Source: Candidatus Gastranaerophilales bacterium (GTDB lineage Bacteria; Cyanobacteriota; Vampirovibrionia; Gastranaerophilales; Gastranaerophilaceae). From it: 6,453 nt of DNA. The stretch lies in NCBI GenBank assembly GCA_021199975.1, contig JAJQHF010000025.1:1-6453 (forward strand), read 5' to 3'. Under the pieces are notes generated by a model. That model saw nothing but the letters and a program-made list of their open reading frames with translations, did no database searches and was not told the origin of the DNA. Position numbers and translations under genes: made by a program. How positions within the stretch are numbered: the stretch's first letter is position 1; each line of letters opens with the position of its first letter. Of the stretch, positions 5,130 through 6,453 are shown piece after piece.

Positions 5130-6371
5130 ATGGAAAAATATACTTTAAAAAACGGAATTAAAACAGAAATAAAAAAGAATAATAATACACCGAGAACCGC
5201 AATTGTAATGTATTCAAAACTGAATAAAGATGAAGAAAAAGCAGGATTATATTATCTGTTAACTCAAATGCTTTTTCAGGGAACAAAAAATAAAACTCAA
5301 GAAGAAATTGCAAATGAATTAGATGAAAATGCAATAGAACTTACGGTCGAGAAAAAAGCTGATTATATCAGGTTTAAATTGCTTTGTTTAAACGAAGATA
5401 TCAATAAAGCATTGGAAATTCTGCAAGATATACTTGAAAATTCAACATTCAACGGTTATAAAAAAGAAATATTAAAAATAAAAGGAGAATTTGAATCTGA
5501 TTTGGATTCCGCAAAAGTTCAAGCACAAGATGAATATTACAGAACAATTTTTAAAAACCACCCTTATGGAACAGGCAGGAAAGAAGTTATTGAACAAATT
5601 GACTCCGTTACAAAAAAGGATTTAATTTCCGCTTTTAAAGAAATTAAATATAATTCGCAAAAAAATATAACCGTAGTAGGGGATGTCGATAGAGAAGGTA
5701 TTATCAAAATGCTGGAAAAACATCTTGAAAGTCTTTCCGTTTCTGATAATACGGCAGAAAGAGCAAAAGTAAAAAAACTCAAAAAGAACGTTATTTCAAT
5801 TATAGAAAAGGAAGATGCAAATCAAGCCCAAATATTTAAAGGCTGGATTTTTCCCTCTGTATATTCTGAGGATTACCCTAAAATTATACTTTTAAATACA
5901 ATTTTAGGTTCTTCTGGACTTTCTTCAAGATTATTTCTTGAATTAAGAGAAAAACAAGGTCTTGCATACACGGTAAGAAGTATTTTTGAACCCTTTACGC
6001 TTATAGGAAATTTCTTCGTATACATAGCTACGGAACCTAAAAATATTAAAACCTCTTTAAACGGTTTTGAAAAAGAAATAAACAAAATTATGACCGAAAT
6101 TATTTCTGATGAAGAACTTGAAAACGCAAAAAATAATGCAATAGGTAAACGTCAGTTTTACAGCGAAACAAACCTTCTTGAAGCTTCATTAAAAGGATAT
6201 TATGAATTTCTAGGACTCGGCTTTGATTTTGAAGATAAATTGATTGACTCTATAAAAACCGTAACAAAAGAAGATATAATAAATACGGCAAAAAAATATT
6301 TTGCGGTAAACAACGCACTTTGCGTACTTGCTCCGAAAAAATATTTAAAAGAAGCAGGCTTATTAAAATAA
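5130..6371 (+). CDS. M16 family peptidase-like subunit without zinc site
   Basis: This 413-residue M16 homologue is the likely partner of the gene 10 bp upstream; AAAGGA (5118-5123) overlaps the upstream stop and sits six bases before its ATG. Aligned on Phe-Gln-Gly-Thr (49-52), the HxxEH positions read Tyr42, Thr45 and Gln46, so zinc binding and catalysis by this chain are not expected. The C-terminal half keeps what the partner lacks: Leu-Arg-Glu-Lys-Gln-Gly-Leu-Ala-Tyr (272-280), with Arg273 and Tyr280 seven residues apart, the spacing of the Arg/Tyr pair that binds substrate in insulin-degrading enzyme and other M16 proteins. Also visible are His-Pro-Tyr-Gly-Thr (144-148), Val-Val-Gly-Asp-Val (182-186) and Ser-Ser-Gly-Leu-Ser-Ser-Arg-Leu-Phe (261-269). 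The role resembles the alpha subunit of mitochondrial processing peptidase: presenting substrate to the zinc subunit. No signal peptide is seen. Confidence 0.92.
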   Translation: MEKYTLKNGIKTEIKKNNNTPRTAIVMYSKLNKDEEKAGLYYLLTQMLFQGTKNKTQEEIANELDENAIELTVEKKADYIRFKLLCLNEDINKALEILQDILENSTFNGYKKEILKIKGEFESDLDSAKVQAQDEYYRTIFKNHPYGTGRKEVIEQIDSVTKKDLISAFKEIKYNSQKNITVVGDVDREGIIKMLEKHLESLSVSDNTAERAKVKKLKKNVISIIEKEDANQAQIFKGWIFPSVYSEDYPKIILLNTILGSSGLSSRLFLELREKQGLAYTVRSIFEPFTLIGNFFVYIATEPKNIKTSLNGFEKEINKIMTEIISDEELENAKNNAIGKRQFYSETNLLEASLKGYYEFLGLGFDFEDKLIDSIKTVTKEDIINTAKKYFAVNNALCVLAPKKYLKEAGLLK

Positions 6372-6395
6372 TACTATACTGAAACTGCAAAATTA

Positions 6396-6404
6396 TGATA
6401 AAAT
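6396..6404 (+). promoter_or_regulatory. Candidate extended -10 element downstream of the M16 pair
   Basis: TGATAAAAT (TG, one base, TAAAAT) lies 24 bases past the stop of the second M16 gene and may start the next transcription unit beyond the window. No convincing -35 is present. The tail 6372-6453 is AT-rich with no GC-containing hairpin and no start of a gene that can be supported. Confidence 0.3.
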
Positions 6405-6453
6405 ATAAGAAAATTTTAAATTAAATGATTTTCTATATTAAATCAAACTAGAA

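Noticed and set aside
5564..6085. Two minus-strand frames of about 70 codons (5564-5782 and 5873-6085)
   Set aside because: Both are antisense to conserved parts of the second M16 gene, including the Arg/Tyr region, with no ribosome binding site support.
6372..6453. Terminator after the M16 pair
   Set aside because: The tail is AT-rich with no GC-containing stem followed by a T run, so no terminator can be supported.

Overview
The window is about 6.4 kb of low-GC bacterial DNA (by eye about 30% G+C), densely coded, with short spacers and purine-rich ribosome binding sites (AGGAG, GGAGGGT, AGAGGA, AAAGGA) ahead of most genes. Rubrerythrin points to an anaerobe or microaerophile. The gene content and coding style recall uncultured low-GC gut anaerobes such as Gastranaerophilales (Vampirovibrionia, the non-photosynthetic sister group of Cyanobacteria). 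This is a tentative impression, because no rRNA or marker gene is present and Bacillota are not excluded.

Layout. (1) Positions 1-1152, minus strand: two consecutive WYL-type transcription regulators, the second starting inside the stop codon of the first (ATGA overlap) and cut by the left edge of the window. (2) Positions 1153-1251: an AT-rich divergent control region with an inverted repeat and a palindrome that could be a regulator site. (3) Positions 1252-1713, plus strand: a dCMP deaminase. (4) Positions 1714-1937: the spacer between two convergent genes, almost filled by a 195-bp element with perfect 40-bp terminal inverted repeats and a structured core. It is MITE-like and could also act as a bidirectional terminator. 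(5) Positions 1938-2519, minus strand: rubrerythrin, divergent from (6) a lipoate/octanoate transferase family protein (2577-3266, plus strand), which overlaps tail to tail with (7) an unrecognised 132-residue protein (3244-3642, minus strand). (8) Positions 3773-6371, plus strand: two adjacent M16 metallopeptidase-family genes, 10 bp apart.

How the genes relate. Most are unlinked housekeeping functions: deoxynucleotide metabolism, peroxide defence, lipoylation and regulation. The clearest functional unit is the M16 pair. The first protein keeps the HxxEH zinc site but has lost the C-terminal Arg/Tyr substrate-binding pair. The second has lost every HxxEH ligand but keeps Arg/Tyr seven residues apart. 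This predicts an obligate heterodimeric protease, like the mitochondrial processing peptidase. The most unusual DNA feature is the 195-bp palindromic element. No complete transposon, CRISPR array, tRNA, rRNA or defence system was seen.
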